From an uncultured Saprospiraceae bacterium (GTDB taxonomy: Bacteria > Bacteroidota > Bacteroidia > Chitinophagales > Saprospiraceae): 64,000 nt of DNA. A program made the position numbers and the translations under genes. The stretch spans positions 1-64,000 of the forward strand of contig CALLWB010000084.1 in assembly GCA_938016265.1 (NCBI GenBank), read 5' to 3'. Shown piece after piece: positions 35,001 to 43,874 of this stretch. The notes below the pieces were generated by a model. That model had not been told where the DNA came from, searched no databases, and saw nothing but the letters and a program-made list of their open reading frames with translations. Positions within the stretch are counted from its first letter, which is position 1. Every line of letters starts with the position of its first letter.

Positions 35001-35872
35001 GTATTAACACCATCATTTATTCTTAGGAAATAATAATTTTTATTGTCGTACAAATTTTGTTCATGTGCATAAGTCGCTGCATCTCCCAGGTAGTTCCAAA
35101 TATGCGCTCCTTCTGCATAAAACAAAATATAATCATCAGTATCAAAGCTGCCATCATTTTCGCCTCTTATAAATATGGTGTTTTCCTCCAGATCGTCGAT
35201 TCTCGAAGTGGCATTAGATTCAGGTAAATTGCCACCACCATTTCCAAAAATCTTGATTTGTTTTGGATTGATGTTTTCTACAGCGATGCCTAGTGTATTT
35301 TTTAGGAAGTTGTAATCTAGCTTATGAATTCCAGTTTCGTCAATCGCTATTTTATATAGCTCTCCTATCTTAAGAGCGGAGTCAAAAGTGGTTGGCCCGC
35401 TTCTTGTTGTTTGAAGTGGACTAGGATTATTTCTTATAAGTATTTCAAAAGAAATAAGCCGCTCATAGAAACCTGTTGCTGAATTTTTCCGTATAGGAAT
35501 AAAAGAAATGCCACCATTTACACGTTTATTATTAATGTTAACGGCAGTTTCAATTTCTATATTGTTTGTAATAAATTGATCATCAATCCCTTTGTCACTA
35601 TTTAACGGTTCGTATTTTGCATCTACAAAAGTTGCAGAAAGACTACCATAGCTTGTTAATGGAAATTTGGCCTGGTAAATTGGCATTGTTGGATATCGAT
35701 CATTATAGACAGCATTCTTGAAGGAATGGACAAAAATGGAGCGGTTTTTATCAATGCTATATGTTTTCAAGTCTTCATCCCATTCTATAGTTCCGGTTAT
35801 AGAAGTAGAATTATTTGCAAAAACAAAGTTGAAGCAGGCAAGCAGGAGCGAGATAGAAAAAAAATTCTTCAT
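32006..35872 (-). CDS. porU: Type IX secretion system sortase PorU (C25 family)
   Basis: A cell-surface sortase of 1288 residues that removes C-terminal sorting domains from T9SS cargo and links them to lipopolysaccharide. A signal peptide (to about 19, NFVFAN) precedes a beta-rich N-terminal region. The gingipain-like C25 peptidase domain lies at about 560-920: catalytic His in YMGHGGINSW (about 789) and Cys in TATCTFG (about 822). The protein ends with its own sorting-type domain, with YPNPFTTSTNFQFEHNL and KGVYVYKVQI. It is somewhat longer than the P. gingivalis enzyme (1158). It lies upstream of porV and is divergent from the PorP/SprF-type gene. Confidence 0.95.
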   Translation of the reverse strand: MKNFFSISLLLACFNFVFANNSTSITGTIEWDEDLKTYSIDKNRSIFVHSFKNAVYNDRYPTMPIYQAKFPLTSYGSLSATFVDAKYEPLNSDKGIDDQFITNNIEIETAVNINNKRVNGGISFIPIRKNSATGFYERLISFEILIRNNPSPLQTTRSGPTTFDSALKIGELYKIAIDETGIHKLDYNFLKNTLGIAVENINPKQIKIFGNGGGNLPESNATSRIDDLEENTIFIRGENDGSFDTDDYILFYAEGAHIWNYLGDAATYAHEQNLYDNKNYYFLRINDGVNTSKRIQNQSSVSSTAYSTSTFDDYLHHEVDEINLLDDNISGQGSGKDWFGPSFKFTTTRDYNFQFPNLVTTEPVTIKTRTTGRAIGGGTHQFKISANNSLVYTQPHSPVSGSIENTYSDIRTNSTNFNVNTDNIDITMEYVKPNSTAEGWVDYITLISRRKLTFGTTPLAFRDKRTLDHASASYTINGMNSNVLVWDITDPLNPKSQDGNLSGSNFSFGKTVNELHQFIAFEHGQAKEPEFIAKINNQNLHGLSNPDLLIIYHKDIAAAASRLADHRRSVSGMEVHAIDVDLIYNEFGSGRPDITAIRDFAKMFYDRGTPGDRLKYLLLFGDASFDYKNNNENPDNFNLVPTYETAQSNNGISAHPSDDYFGLLDVTEGGGIISGDLDIAIGRLPVRNLTEGDLMVDKIIHYETSPLCLGDWKNRILFNADDEDSNIHFRDADGIAETVRNNYNVFNLQKVYFDAFNQVTTPGGNRYPAVNEAINQNIGFKGDLVVNYMGHGGINSWAQERVLTIDDIDAWDNYNKMPLFVTATCTFGPYDEPKITSAGELLMLKPDGGAIGLFTTVRAVYASTNQQLTKAVFEYIFEPVGNKIPTIGEILRLSKNSLATVSGKENSRKFTLLGDPSLTLIHPKYNIITTQIDNQPISSSDTIRALQEVTIKGYIEDIGGGVLTDFNGTIAPTVYDKLQNIKMLVNDPNSRLDSFNLQKNIIFKGLAGVNNGEFQFTFVVPSDIDYEFGNGKISYYADDGVSRDAAGYHDDIIIGGTDPNGIADDEGPKVEIFMNNEDFVFGGLTDENPVLFVKLSDDVGINTVGTGIGHDITGILDENNQEIFVLNDFYESALDDPKKGEVRYPLNNLEEGRHSIKVKAWDISNNSGEDYTEFVVAKSAELAINMILNYPNPFTTSTNFQFEHNLPTNELTVQIQIYTVSGRLLKTISEQVTSEGYRVTDIGWDGTDDFGSRIGKGVYVYKVQIGAANGDEGMKVSNSEFEKLVILK

Positions 35873-36002
35873 ATATTGAGCGGCTTTTCAGTAATGTAGT
35901 AAATTTACTAAGAACTAGCAATTTATTCAATAACTGAAACGTTAGAGTGTCGTTCGTATTGCATTGGTATTAAAAAAAATAACGTTACTTTGATAAAACA
36001 AG

Positions 36003-37031
36003 ATGCAAATTAAATCATCAGTCACATTTATTATCTGCTTTTTCCTGGCTGTAGTCTCTGCGTGGTCGCAAGACCAGGTGTTTTCTCAGTTTTTTGCTGC
36101 TCCGCTGCAACTAAATCCTGCATTGACAGGCGTTACACAAGCACCAAGAATTACACTTAACTACAGAAATCAGTGGCCAACATTGCCAAATGCATACACT
36201 TCTTATGCCGCTACTTACGACCAATATTTTGGTAAAATAAAAAGTGGATTAGGAGTTAGTCTGCTTTCTGACCAGGCAGGAGACGGGATATTTATAACGA
36301 ATAGAATAACAGCTTCTTATTCTTATACACTGAGTCTTGATGAAGACCTATTTGTAAGAGGAGGACTGGAAGCTGGAGTAGAGCAAAAATATTTAAATTG
36401 GAATAAATTAATTTTCCTCGACCAACTTGACCCATTGACTGGGCCTGTGGACGAAGGAGGAAATCCTTTTCCAACAGAAGAAGGACGACCTGCGCAGCTG
36501 ACAACCTTCTATCCGGATTTTTCGGCAGGGTTATTGGCCTACTCGAGTAAGTTTTATGCAGGACTAACGATAAAACATATCAACGCGCCTGACGAAAGTT
36601 TCCTGGATACTCCAACAGATTTTGGTGTAGTGCCACTTATGTTCTCGATACATGGAGGTGCAGAGATAAATTTGACGAATCCATACAATAATGGCAGAAA
36701 GCCAGCGTTTATATCTCCGAATCTTTTGTTTGCAAAACAAGGAAATTTTCAGCAGTTGAACGTAGGGGCATATGTCAGCGCATGGTACATATATGGTGGA
36801 GCCTGGTTTCGACATACTTTTTCAAACTCAGATGCCGCCATCTTTTTAGTCGGTTTTCGAAAAGGAATCGTCAAATTGGGATACAGTTACGACCTTACAA
36901 TCTCCGGTTTAAGCGGGAAAACAGGAGGGGCGCATGAAGTTTCTCTAATACTGAATTTTGAGGAGAGTGAACGGTTTAAAAATAAATCAAGAGGAAAACA
37001 ATACAATGATTGTTTAAAAATGTTTAAATAA
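36003..37031 (+). CDS. PorP/SprF family type IX secretion membrane protein
   Basis: A 342-residue outer-membrane barrel of the PorP/SprF family. The signal peptide ends at VSAWSQ, and the mature start DQVFSQFFAAPLQLNPALTG is diagnostic. The remaining sequence alternates glycine-rich and aromatic strands, including KSGLGVSLLSDQAGDG. Such proteins help secrete or attach specific T9SS cargo or are core PorP; Saprospiria usually have many copies, so I do not assign the core role. It is the first gene of a plus-strand pair with gldJ and starts 130 bp from divergent porU. Confidence 0.9.
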   Translation: MQIKSSVTFIICFFLAVVSAWSQDQVFSQFFAAPLQLNPALTGVTQAPRITLNYRNQWPTLPNAYTSYAATYDQYFGKIKSGLGVSLLSDQAGDGIFITNRITASYSYTLSLDEDLFVRGGLEAGVEQKYLNWNKLIFLDQLDPLTGPVDEGGNPFPTEEGRPAQLTTFYPDFSAGLLAYSSKFYAGLTIKHINAPDESFLDTPTDFGVVPLMFSIHGGAEINLTNPYNNGRKPAFISPNLLFAKQGNFQQLNVGAYVSAWYIYGGAWFRHTFSNSDAAIFLVGFRKGIVKLGYSYDLTISGLSGKTGGAHEVSLILNFEESERFKNKSRGKQYNDCLKMFK

Positions 37032-37053
37032 TGCTAAGATATTATTAGATTTG
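37023..37053 (+). promoter_or_regulatory. Promoter of gldJ
   Basis: TTTA (37023-37026, -33) is 19 bp from TAGATTTG (37046-37053, exact -7 TAnnTTTG). It overlaps the end of the PorP/SprF-type gene and is 33 bp before the gldJ ATG, so gldJ can be transcribed separately. Confidence 0.65.
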
Positions 37054-37086
37054 TACGCTATAATTTTCAAATAAATTTTTTCTGAT

Positions 37087-38595
37087 ATGCAAAGATGCTT
37101 AAATTTAGGTGCGATGCTGCTTTTTGCAGCACTATTTGTTTTTTCATCTTGTAAGAAATCAGAGAAGTCTGCTACAACTGGCTGGAGTTATAATGACCAG
37201 GAGTGGGGAGGTTTCGAAAAACTAGAATATAAGGGGCAGGCAACTGGTCCTAATCTGGTTCTGATTGAAGGAGGTACTTTTACAATGGGTACTACCGAGC
37301 AAGATGTCATGTTCGATTACAACAATGTTCCGCGTAGGGTTACGGTTTCTTCATTCTATATGGATGAGACAGAAGTCGCTAACATTGACTACCGAGAATA
37401 TCTTTACTGGATTCAACGAGTTTTCAGCGAATCCTATCCTGAGGTTTACCTCAAAGCTTTACCGGACACATTGGTTTGGAGAGAAGAATTGTCGTTCAAC
37501 GAGCCATTCGTTGAAACTTATCTTCGTCACCCTGCTTATGATGACTATCCTGTCGTAGGAGTCAACTGGTTGCAAGCAAATGAATACGCAAAATGGCGTA
37601 CAGACCGTGTAAACGAAATGGTCTTAATTGAGAAACAAATTTTAAATCCTAACTCTGAACAAAAAGATGAGGATAACTTCAATACAGAAGCTTATCTCGC
37701 TGGTCAGTATGAAGGAAGTGTTAATAAACCAATGGAAGATATCCGTACCGGAGGCGACAGAAAAGTCCGCTTCGAAGATGGTATTCTTCTTCCTGCTTAC
37801 CGTCTGCCAACAGAAGCAGAATGGGAGTTTGCTGCGCTTGCCCTTATCGGCAATCAAGCCTACTCCAAAGATGAGCGAATTTCTGATCGTCGTCTTTATC
37901 CTTGGGATGGAAATACTATGCGCTACGGCAAACGTGGTAAATACCAAGGAGAAATGATGGCCAACTTCAAAAGAGGTCGTGGTGACTTTATGGGTATGGC
38001 TGGAAAGCTTAATGATAATGCTCATATCACCGCTCCTGTACGTGCCTTCATGCCTAACGACTACGGTCTGTTTAACATGGCTGGTAACGTTAGTGAATGG
38101 GTAATGGATGTTTATCGTCCAATGACTTCTTCTACTTTAAGAGGTGTGGAAGATCAGGATCTGAACTCTTTCCGGGGTAACGTATTCCAACACAAAGTGC
38201 TTGATGAAGAAGGTGCTCCTGTCGAAAAAGACAGCCTTGGACGTCTTCGTTACGAGGTAGTTAAAGATGAGGATGTCGCCCATCGATTAAACTATCAAAG
38301 AGGAAACGTGATGGATTACCTGGATGGTGATAAAGAATCTGAAGTTTTCTATAACTATGGTATCTCTTCTCTAGTAAGTGATAAAGCCAGAGTTATAAAA
38401 GGCGGTGGCTGGGCTGACCGGGCTTACTATTTAGTTCCTGGTGCTCGTCGTTTCTTAGATGAAGATCGTGCTTCTAGATCACTTGGTTTCCGTTGTGCTA
38501 TGACAAGAGTGGGTAGCCCTCCAGGCAACAAGATCAAAGGAGGAAACCAGTTTCCTGGCAAGTACAAGAAAAAAGTGAAAAGAAAATACAAATAA
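37087..38595 (+). CDS. gldJ: Gliding motility/T9SS lipoprotein GldJ
   Basis: A 502-residue outer-membrane lipoprotein needed for gliding and T9SS function in Flavobacterium. The lipobox is FSSC (Cys about 20). The rest is a formylglycine-generating enzyme-like (SUMF1) domain: LIEGGTFTMGTTEQD (about 58), DETEVANIDYREYLY, YRLPTEAEWEFAA (about 240), MAGNVSEWVMDVYRP (about 335), and a C-terminal GFRCAM. Catalytic cysteines of true FGE are not evident, so a structural role fits. Linkage to porU/porV is conserved in the phylum. A strong terminator follows. Confidence 0.93.
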   Translation: MQRCLNLGAMLLFAALFVFSSCKKSEKSATTGWSYNDQEWGGFEKLEYKGQATGPNLVLIEGGTFTMGTTEQDVMFDYNNVPRRVTVSSFYMDETEVANIDYREYLYWIQRVFSESYPEVYLKALPDTLVWREELSFNEPFVETYLRHPAYDDYPVVGVNWLQANEYAKWRTDRVNEMVLIEKQILNPNSEQKDEDNFNTEAYLAGQYEGSVNKPMEDIRTGGDRKVRFEDGILLPAYRLPTEAEWEFAALALIGNQAYSKDERISDRRLYPWDGNTMRYGKRGKYQGEMMANFKRGRGDFMGMAGKLNDNAHITAPVRAFMPNDYGLFNMAGNVSEWVMDVYRPMTSSTLRGVEDQDLNSFRGNVFQHKVLDEEGAPVEKDSLGRLRYEVVKDEDVAHRLNYQRGNVMDYLDGDKESEVFYNYGISSLVSDKARVIKGGGWADRAYYLVPGARRFLDEDRASRSLGFRCAMTRVGSPPGNKIKGGNQFPGKYKKKVKRKYK

Positions 38596-38663
38596 GCCAA
38601 TTGCGGCGATTACCAACAAATATATTTGGCTATTTACTTAGCTAATTGGTATAAAAATTATAA

Positions 38664-38702
38664 AATTGCCTTTCTGAGATTTTCAGGAAGGCAATTTTTT
38701 TG
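38664..38702 (+). terminator. Rho-independent terminator of gldJ
   Basis: A 14-bp stem with one G-U pair (38664-38677 with 38683-38696), loop GATTT, then a T run to 38701. The end of the T run contains a TTG that can be mistaken for the murF start. Confidence 0.9.
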
Positions 38703-38708
38703 AACAGC

Positions 38709-40028
38709 ATGGAAATAAAAAATATTCATCAACACTTTCTCTCCACCAATGGCATCTGCACAGATACCAGAAAAATAACAGAAGGTTGTTTCTTTGTCGC
38801 CATTAAAGGCGATCGGTTTGACGGCAATCAGTATGCAGAAAAAGCGCTAGAGCTAGGTGCCTCGTTTGCACTAGTCAGTGATCTCGGTTTGCCAAAGAAA
38901 GATCAGTTTATTCTGGTAGATGACACCCTGCAAACATTACAGGAGTTGGCCACCTATCACCGTAGACAACTCCATATTCCGGTGATCGCAATCACGGGCA
39001 CAAATGGAAAAACCACCACCAAAGAACTGATGAGCTCGGTATTGTCGACTACCTATAAAACAGGATTCACGAAAGGAAATTTTAATAATCATATCGGTGT
39101 TCCCTTAACGCTGCTTGACTTGCCGCTCGACACAGAAATCGCAGTTATCGAAATGGGGGCCAACCATCTTGGAGATATAGATTTCCTTTGCAGGATTGCA
39201 GAACCCACGCATGGCATCATTACTAATGTCGGAATGGCACACTTAGAAGGTTTTGGAGATTTGGAAGGGGTAAAACAAACTAAATCAGAGTTGTACCGCT
39301 ATCTAGCAACAAAAAAAGGCAGCGTGTTTGTCAATGCAGATCAGGATTATTTAGGCGATTTGGTTCCTGAAGGAATGGACACCTATCTATATGGTATAAA
39401 CGACTCCTCAAAACAACTGAATTATTCTGCCAATTACGTAGGAGCAAATCCTTACGTCCAACTGTCTTTTGAAGACAACGGACCAACGATCGAAATGCAG
39501 TCTAAACTTTTCGGTAGGTACAATTTTGACAATCTGCTGACTGCTCTGGCCATTGGGTTACATTTCAAGGTACCGGTCTCAAACATCAAATCCGCCCTCG
39601 AAAATTATACCCCATCCAACAACCGATCTCAGGTAATGACCCATGGCTCTAATACTTATTACCTCGATGCCTACAATGCGAATCCCACAAGTATGCAAAT
39701 CGCCCTCCAAAACTTTGGAGAAATGAATGAAACCAATAAAGTGGTCATACTAGGAAGCATGCTCGAACTAGGCACACAAAACAAACCTGAACACCGCAAA
39801 GTTCTAAAACAACTAGACCGTCTTCAGAAAAACAAAAAAATCGAACTCCAAGCCCTACTTGTTGGAAGAGAATTCGCCATGTCAAGGTTTCTCCTTCCCA
39901 ACGCTAAGTGGTTTGATAATGTAAACCAATTGAAAGCATGGTTTGATAATCAATCCTTTGAAAATCACCACTTCTTAATAAAGGGATCTAGGGGGATTCA
40001 GTTGGAAAAACTTGTTGCGAAGGAGTAG
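38709..40028 (+). CDS. murF: UDP-N-acetylmuramoyl-tripeptide--D-alanyl-D-alanine ligase
   Basis: A cytoplasmic Mur ligase of 439 residues that adds D-Ala-D-Ala to UDP-MurNAc-tripeptide. I use ATG 38709, because the TTG at 38700 lies in a terminator T tract. The substrate-domain motif DTRKITEGCFFVAIKGDRFDG is at about 20-40. The ATP loop AITGTNGKTTTKEL is at about 96-109. NRSQV and the later DAYNANPTSM (about 325) are Mur family C-terminal motifs, the latter specific for MurF. No other mur gene is adjacent, so this is outside a dcw cluster. How it is transcribed, directly behind the gldJ terminator, is unclear. Confidence 0.95.
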   Translation: MEIKNIHQHFLSTNGICTDTRKITEGCFFVAIKGDRFDGNQYAEKALELGASFALVSDLGLPKKDQFILVDDTLQTLQELATYHRRQLHIPVIAITGTNGKTTTKELMSSVLSTTYKTGFTKGNFNNHIGVPLTLLDLPLDTEIAVIEMGANHLGDIDFLCRIAEPTHGIITNVGMAHLEGFGDLEGVKQTKSELYRYLATKKGSVFVNADQDYLGDLVPEGMDTYLYGINDSSKQLNYSANYVGANPYVQLSFEDNGPTIEMQSKLFGRYNFDNLLTALAIGLHFKVPVSNIKSALENYTPSNNRSQVMTHGSNTYYLDAYNANPTSMQIALQNFGEMNETNKVVILGSMLELGTQNKPEHRKVLKQLDRLQKNKKIELQALLVGREFAMSRFLLPNAKWFDNVNQLKAWFDNQSFENHHFLIKGSRGIQLEKLVAKE

Positions 40029-40166
40029 ACATTTTTTGCAGAAGATATCGAGGCAAATGCGCTTTAGGACTATCTACTAAATCCTCGTGCGGTTCTTTTG
40101 GTGTAAAAGGAGTCTCCGTATCTGGGATGTTTTTATATAATCCAAGGTTGTAGATTTATTTCTATA

Positions 40167-40208
40167 CCTCTACTACAAATTTTGCGCTAGCAAAACGAGT
40201 CTCGCTAC
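40167..40208 (+). repeat. Dispersed 42-bp hairpin repeat, copy 2
   Basis: Partner of 23131-23172. The central stem TTTTGC/GCAAAA is kept, with loop GCTA. It lies between murF and the converging ureohydrolase gene and ends 3 bp before that gene's stop codon. Confidence 0.8.
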
Positions 40209-40210
40209 AA

Positions 40211-41329
40211 TTATCCAATATCAAAACGCTTAAAAGCATTGATAAATCGTTCTGGGATTTCTTGTTGGCAGGCGAGTTTGTAGTCGTTTGCCGAGCAGGG
40301 GACAATTCGATGCCGCTCTTTGTTGCCGGTAACTTCTGCAGGAATTTGCATCCACCAACGTTCGGTGATATTGCTCTTTAGAAACACAATGTCGTAGCTA
40401 CTGGTTTTTACGGGAACTTGATATTTGGTAAAGCGATTTGGATCCATAGGCAGATCGGCTTGTCTTTTGCAAAACCCATCCACAAAATACCAGATCATTT
40501 GAGCGAGGAGTTGAGCAGTCTGCCCTTTTTGATCCAAATCTGGATGATATCCATAAAACCCAATGGATGTTAGTTTGTCACTCATACCTGCAAAATGGGT
40601 CAATTGGCTGGCTTCTTCTCCAAAAATACCACTAGGAGAGGGGAATGGTGTCCCTGGCGCCTCAGCATATTTGATCGCAGAAATGTCAAAGCTGATGAAG
40701 TCGGCATCTCTCAAAGAAGGTTCGATCTCCTCAAGGTTGTATTTTACTCGTCCAAGTCGGTCTAGTTCATAGCCCTTTTCCTGGAACATGCTGACGGCTT
40801 TGGGATCTACAAAGTGAGATTGAAAACCGACCATACTTAGATTAAAAAGAGAATGATCTTTTTTGTCCAAAATTTGATTCAGGTAATAAAAGTCCTTCTC
40901 TTTTTTGGCTTCATCAAAAGTAAAAGGGATCCGCTCGTCAATCACTACCGCACTGACTAGCTTGTTCAGTTTTTGGTAGGCCATGTATTGGGTATAAGTG
41001 TAAGCTCGGTGTTTACCTATTATAATGGGAATAATATTGCTTTCTATTAATTCCGAAATCAGCGGAATCATTACCTCTGGATGTATCTTTTGAATATTCC
41101 CCAGATCTGCAAATGGAAGATTTTCGTTTGGAGCACTCATGGAATAAAGGTGCGGGCGCACTTCATTCGCAGCATCTGCATCAATTCCAATAAGTGCTAG
41201 CCGGATGTTTGTCAAATCTGGAAACTCTTCAGAGTAAATTGGCATTTTCTTACCCAATTGAAAATCACTTAGTGCATGAAGAGGAATAAGATTATTTATG
41301 GTAACGGGAGAAAGCCAATGTTTTAGCAT
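40211..41329 (-). CDS. Arginase/formimidoylglutamase-like ureohydrolase with degenerate metal site
   Basis: A 372-residue cytoplasmic protein with an overall ureohydrolase fold. Recognisable parts are IGIDADAANEVRPHLY (about 40), IGKHRAYTY (about 105, where arginases have GGDHS), VVIDERIPF (about 128, where arginases have DAHxD), and FISFDISAIKYAEAPG (about 213, where SxDxDxxDP is expected). By this comparison, several of the six manganese ligands are replaced: one of the two Asp in the last motif is Ser, and the His and second Asp of the middle motif are missing. The family is annotated as formimidoylglutamase in Bacteroidota. I consider catalytic function doubtful; a structural, regulatory or altered-metal role is possible. 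Confidence 0.75.
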   Translation of the reverse strand: MLKHWLSPVTINNLIPLHALSDFQLGKKMPIYSEEFPDLTNIRLALIGIDADAANEVRPHLYSMSAPNENLPFADLGNIQKIHPEVMIPLISELIESNIIPIIIGKHRAYTYTQYMAYQKLNKLVSAVVIDERIPFTFDEAKKEKDFYYLNQILDKKDHSLFNLSMVGFQSHFVDPKAVSMFQEKGYELDRLGRVKYNLEEIEPSLRDADFISFDISAIKYAEAPGTPFPSPSGIFGEEASQLTHFAGMSDKLTSIGFYGYHPDLDQKGQTAQLLAQMIWYFVDGFCKRQADLPMDPNRFTKYQVPVKTSSYDIVFLKSNITERWWMQIPAEVTGNKERHRIVPCSANDYKLACQQEIPERFINAFKRFDIG

Positions 41330-41532
41330 ATTTAATGTGATTATTGTCGCTGTTTCGGATGAAATTTTCCGAAGAGCAATTTATATTAAAATCTCTACTT
41401 ATGAATCAGCGCTGAATTTAGATAATTCTAGTTAAATCTTTACTTTTACGGACAGAAAAATAGGTGTTCTAATTCCAAATAAACAACTTAATTTTCGCCA
41501 CACATCATTTTCAATTTTTATAAATAAATAAA

Positions 41533-42768
41533 ATGGAAGAACTTCTTAAGAAATACAAGGAAAAAAGTCCTGAAATCGTATTTGAATGGCACGATTCAGA
41601 AACAGAGGCAGTAGGTTGGGTCGTTATCAATTCCTTGAGAGGTGGAGCTGCTGGTGGAGGGACTCGAATGAGAAAGGGGTTGAACAAGGAAGAAGTGATT
41701 TCTTTAGCAAAAGTAATGGAGGTGAAATTTTCTGTTTGTGGTCCTCCTATAGGTGGCGCAAAATCAGGAATTAATTTTGATCCCAAAGACAGCCGACATG
41801 AAGATGTATTAAAAAGGTGGTACAAAGCGGTATTCCCATTGCTGAAAAACTACTATGGGACCGGTGGCGATTTGGATGTTGATATCTCTGAAGTGATTGA
41901 AATAACAGAAGACTTAGGGTTGTGGCATCCACAAGAAGGTATTGTAAATGGACATTTCAAACCAAACAAAGGACAAACGATAAAAATACTTGGGGATTTG
42001 AGGAGCGGTGTTTCCAAGAAAATCGAAAATCGTAACTATATACCTGATTCGCCTAAACGATATACTATTGCTGATATGGTAACAGGATATGGTGTTTCTG
42101 AATCAGTGAAGCATTATTATGATTTGTTTAGGGATAGCTCGGTGGACGGGAAAAGAGTAATTGTTCAGGGTTGGGGAAATGTTGCTTCTGCTGCAGGAAT
42201 GTATTTGGCACACGCAGGAGCAAAGGTCGTCGGTATTATTGACCGAAGTGGCGGAATTATTGACACCGATGGCATGGATCTTCCCGAAGTAAAAAAATTG
42301 TTTTTAAACAAAATTGGAAACAAACTAAATGCTCCCGACTTAATCCCTTTTGATGAAATGAATGAAAAAGTTTGGGATTTGGGAGCAGAAATATTCATAC
42401 CTGGGGCCGCCTCAAAACTTGTAACCAGAAATCAGATTGACCGATTGATAGCCGGCGGACTGGAAGTTATGTCTTGCGGAGCCAATGTCCCATTTATTGA
42501 TGATCAGATATTTTTTGGAGAAACTGCCAAATACACAGATGCCAAAATTAGTGTCATACCGGATTTTATTGCCAATTGTGGAATGGCACGTGTTTTTGCC
42601 TATTTAATGCAATATGATACCGAAACCTCTGATGATGCGATTATGAAAGATGTGTCGAATACCATCAAAATAGCATTAGAAGAAATAAAAAAAGTAAATC
42701 CATCCACAACAAACATCAGTACTGTTGGACTTACTCTAGCATTAAAAAAATTAATGGGACTCCAATGA
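41533..42768 (+). CDS. Glu/Leu/Phe/Val family amino acid dehydrogenase
   Basis: A 411-residue NAD(P)-dependent enzyme that deaminates an amino acid to its 2-oxo acid. The N-terminal dimerisation domain has RGGAAGGGTRMRKG (about 36-49) and the catalytic-lysine motif PPIGGAKSGINFDP (about 73-86). The Rossmann domain has VQGWGNVASAAG (about 212), a GxGxxG-type motif. TGGDLDVD (about 113) matches the family's second catalytic region. Substrate preference (Glu versus Leu) is not readable. Its stop overlaps the mtnA start by 4 bp (ATGA), so the three genes 41533-44476 form a coupled operon. Confidence 0.9.
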   Translation: MEELLKKYKEKSPEIVFEWHDSETEAVGWVVINSLRGGAAGGGTRMRKGLNKEEVISLAKVMEVKFSVCGPPIGGAKSGINFDPKDSRHEDVLKRWYKAVFPLLKNYYGTGGDLDVDISEVIEITEDLGLWHPQEGIVNGHFKPNKGQTIKILGDLRSGVSKKIENRNYIPDSPKRYTIADMVTGYGVSESVKHYYDLFRDSSVDGKRVIVQGWGNVASAAGMYLAHAGAKVVGIIDRSGGIIDTDGMDLPEVKKLFLNKIGNKLNAPDLIPFDEMNEKVWDLGAEIFIPGAASKLVTRNQIDRLIAGGLEVMSCGANVPFIDDQIFFGETAKYTDAKISVIPDFIANCGMARVFAYLMQYDTETSDDAIMKDVSNTIKIALEEIKKVNPSTTNISTVGLTLALKKLMGLQ

Positions 42769-43874
42769 AAATAGATGGCCAACCATTCCGAACTATTTGG
42801 TTGAAAGAAGACGACTCGACCATTGTCCAGATTATTGATCAGCGACAATTGCCCCATGAGTTTGTAATAAAGGAGCTGACCACGGTAGATGAAGTTGCAC
42901 GTGCAATTCGTGAAATGTGGGTCAGAGGCGCTCCCTTGATTGGGGCAACTGCCGCATTCGGGATGTATATCGCTTGCCTGGAAGCAAAGAACAATCCCAA
43001 TCCTGATACCTATATACATACTGCCGCAAAAAAATTGTTAAGTACGAGGCCAACAGCTGTAAATCTGCGCTGGGCAATCGATAAACAATTGGAAGTTATC
43101 ACCTCGCAAAAAAATATTTATCAAAAAATAGAATTTGCGCAACAAAATGCACTACAATTAGTAGAAGAGGATGTTGAATGTTGCAGGGAGATAGGTTTAT
43201 TTGGTCTCTCTATCATTGAAACAATTTCCAGCAACCTTAACGGTGCAACAGTAAATATCTTAACACATTGCAATGCAGGCTGGTTGGCTTGTATTGATTG
43301 GGGAACAGCCACCTCACCAATTTATCAAGCGTTTGATAAGGGCATCGACCTCCATGTTTGGGTGGACGAAACCAGACCTAGAAATCAAGGAAGCAGGATT
43401 ACTGCATGGGAGTTGGGAAAACACGGGATTCCTCATACCGTCATTACTGACAATGCAGGAGGCCTTCTTATGCAACAGAAAAAAGTGGATTTGTGTTTAG
43501 TAGGAACGGACAGGACCACAAGAACTGGAGATGTTGCTAATAAAATTGGAACCTATTTGAAAGCACTTGCTGCCTTTGATAACGAAATTCCTTTTTATGT
43601 GGCGCTTCCTTCTTCAACGATAGACTGGACAATAGAGAATGGGCAAGATATCCCAATTGAAATCAGAAGTGAGGAAGAGGTTACTCATATAAGAGGGTTA
43701 TTAAATGGAAACATTGAAAAAGTCCTAATTGCTCCCAAAAATAGTAAAGCTCTAAATCTGGCATTTGATGTAACTCCAGGGAGGTTAATAACTGGATTGA
43801 TCACAGAAAGAGGTATCTGTGAAGCATCTGAAAAAGGACTCATTAGTTTATTCCCAGAAAGTGCAAAAACATGA
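42765..43874 (+). CDS. mtnA: S-methyl-5-thioribose-1-phosphate isomerase
   Basis: A 369-residue enzyme of the eIF2B-alpha/MtnA family that converts 5-methylthioribose 1-phosphate to the ribulose form. Hallmarks are MWVRGAPLIGATAAFG (about 47-62), THCNAGWLACIDWGT with the catalytic Cys (about 167), DETRPRNQGSRITAWEL (about 202), and VGTDRTTRTGDVANKIGTY with the catalytic Asp (about 246). Overlaps of 4 bp on both sides (ATGA) indicate translational coupling with the dehydrogenase and the aldolase. Role: methionine salvage or the related 5-deoxyribose/DHAP shunt. Confidence 0.93.
   Translation: MKIDGQPFRTIWLKEDDSTIVQIIDQRQLPHEFVIKELTTVDEVARAIREMWVRGAPLIGATAAFGMYIACLEAKNNPNPDTYIHTAAKKLLSTRPTAVNLRWAIDKQLEVITSQKNIYQKIEFAQQNALQLVEEDVECCREIGLFGLSIIETISSNLNGATVNILTHCNAGWLACIDWGTATSPIYQAFDKGIDLHVWVDETRPRNQGSRITAWELGKHGIPHTVITDNAGGLLMQQKKVDLCLVGTDRTTRTGDVANKIGTYLKALAAFDNEIPFYVALPSSTIDWTIENGQDIPIEIRSEEEVTHIRGLLNGNIEKVLIAPKNSKALNLAFDVTPGRLITGLITERGICEASEKGLISLFPESAKT

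Noticed and set aside
38700-38708. TTG start for murF
   Set aside because: Lies in the T tract of the gldJ terminator; ATG 38709 gives a normal MurF N-terminus.
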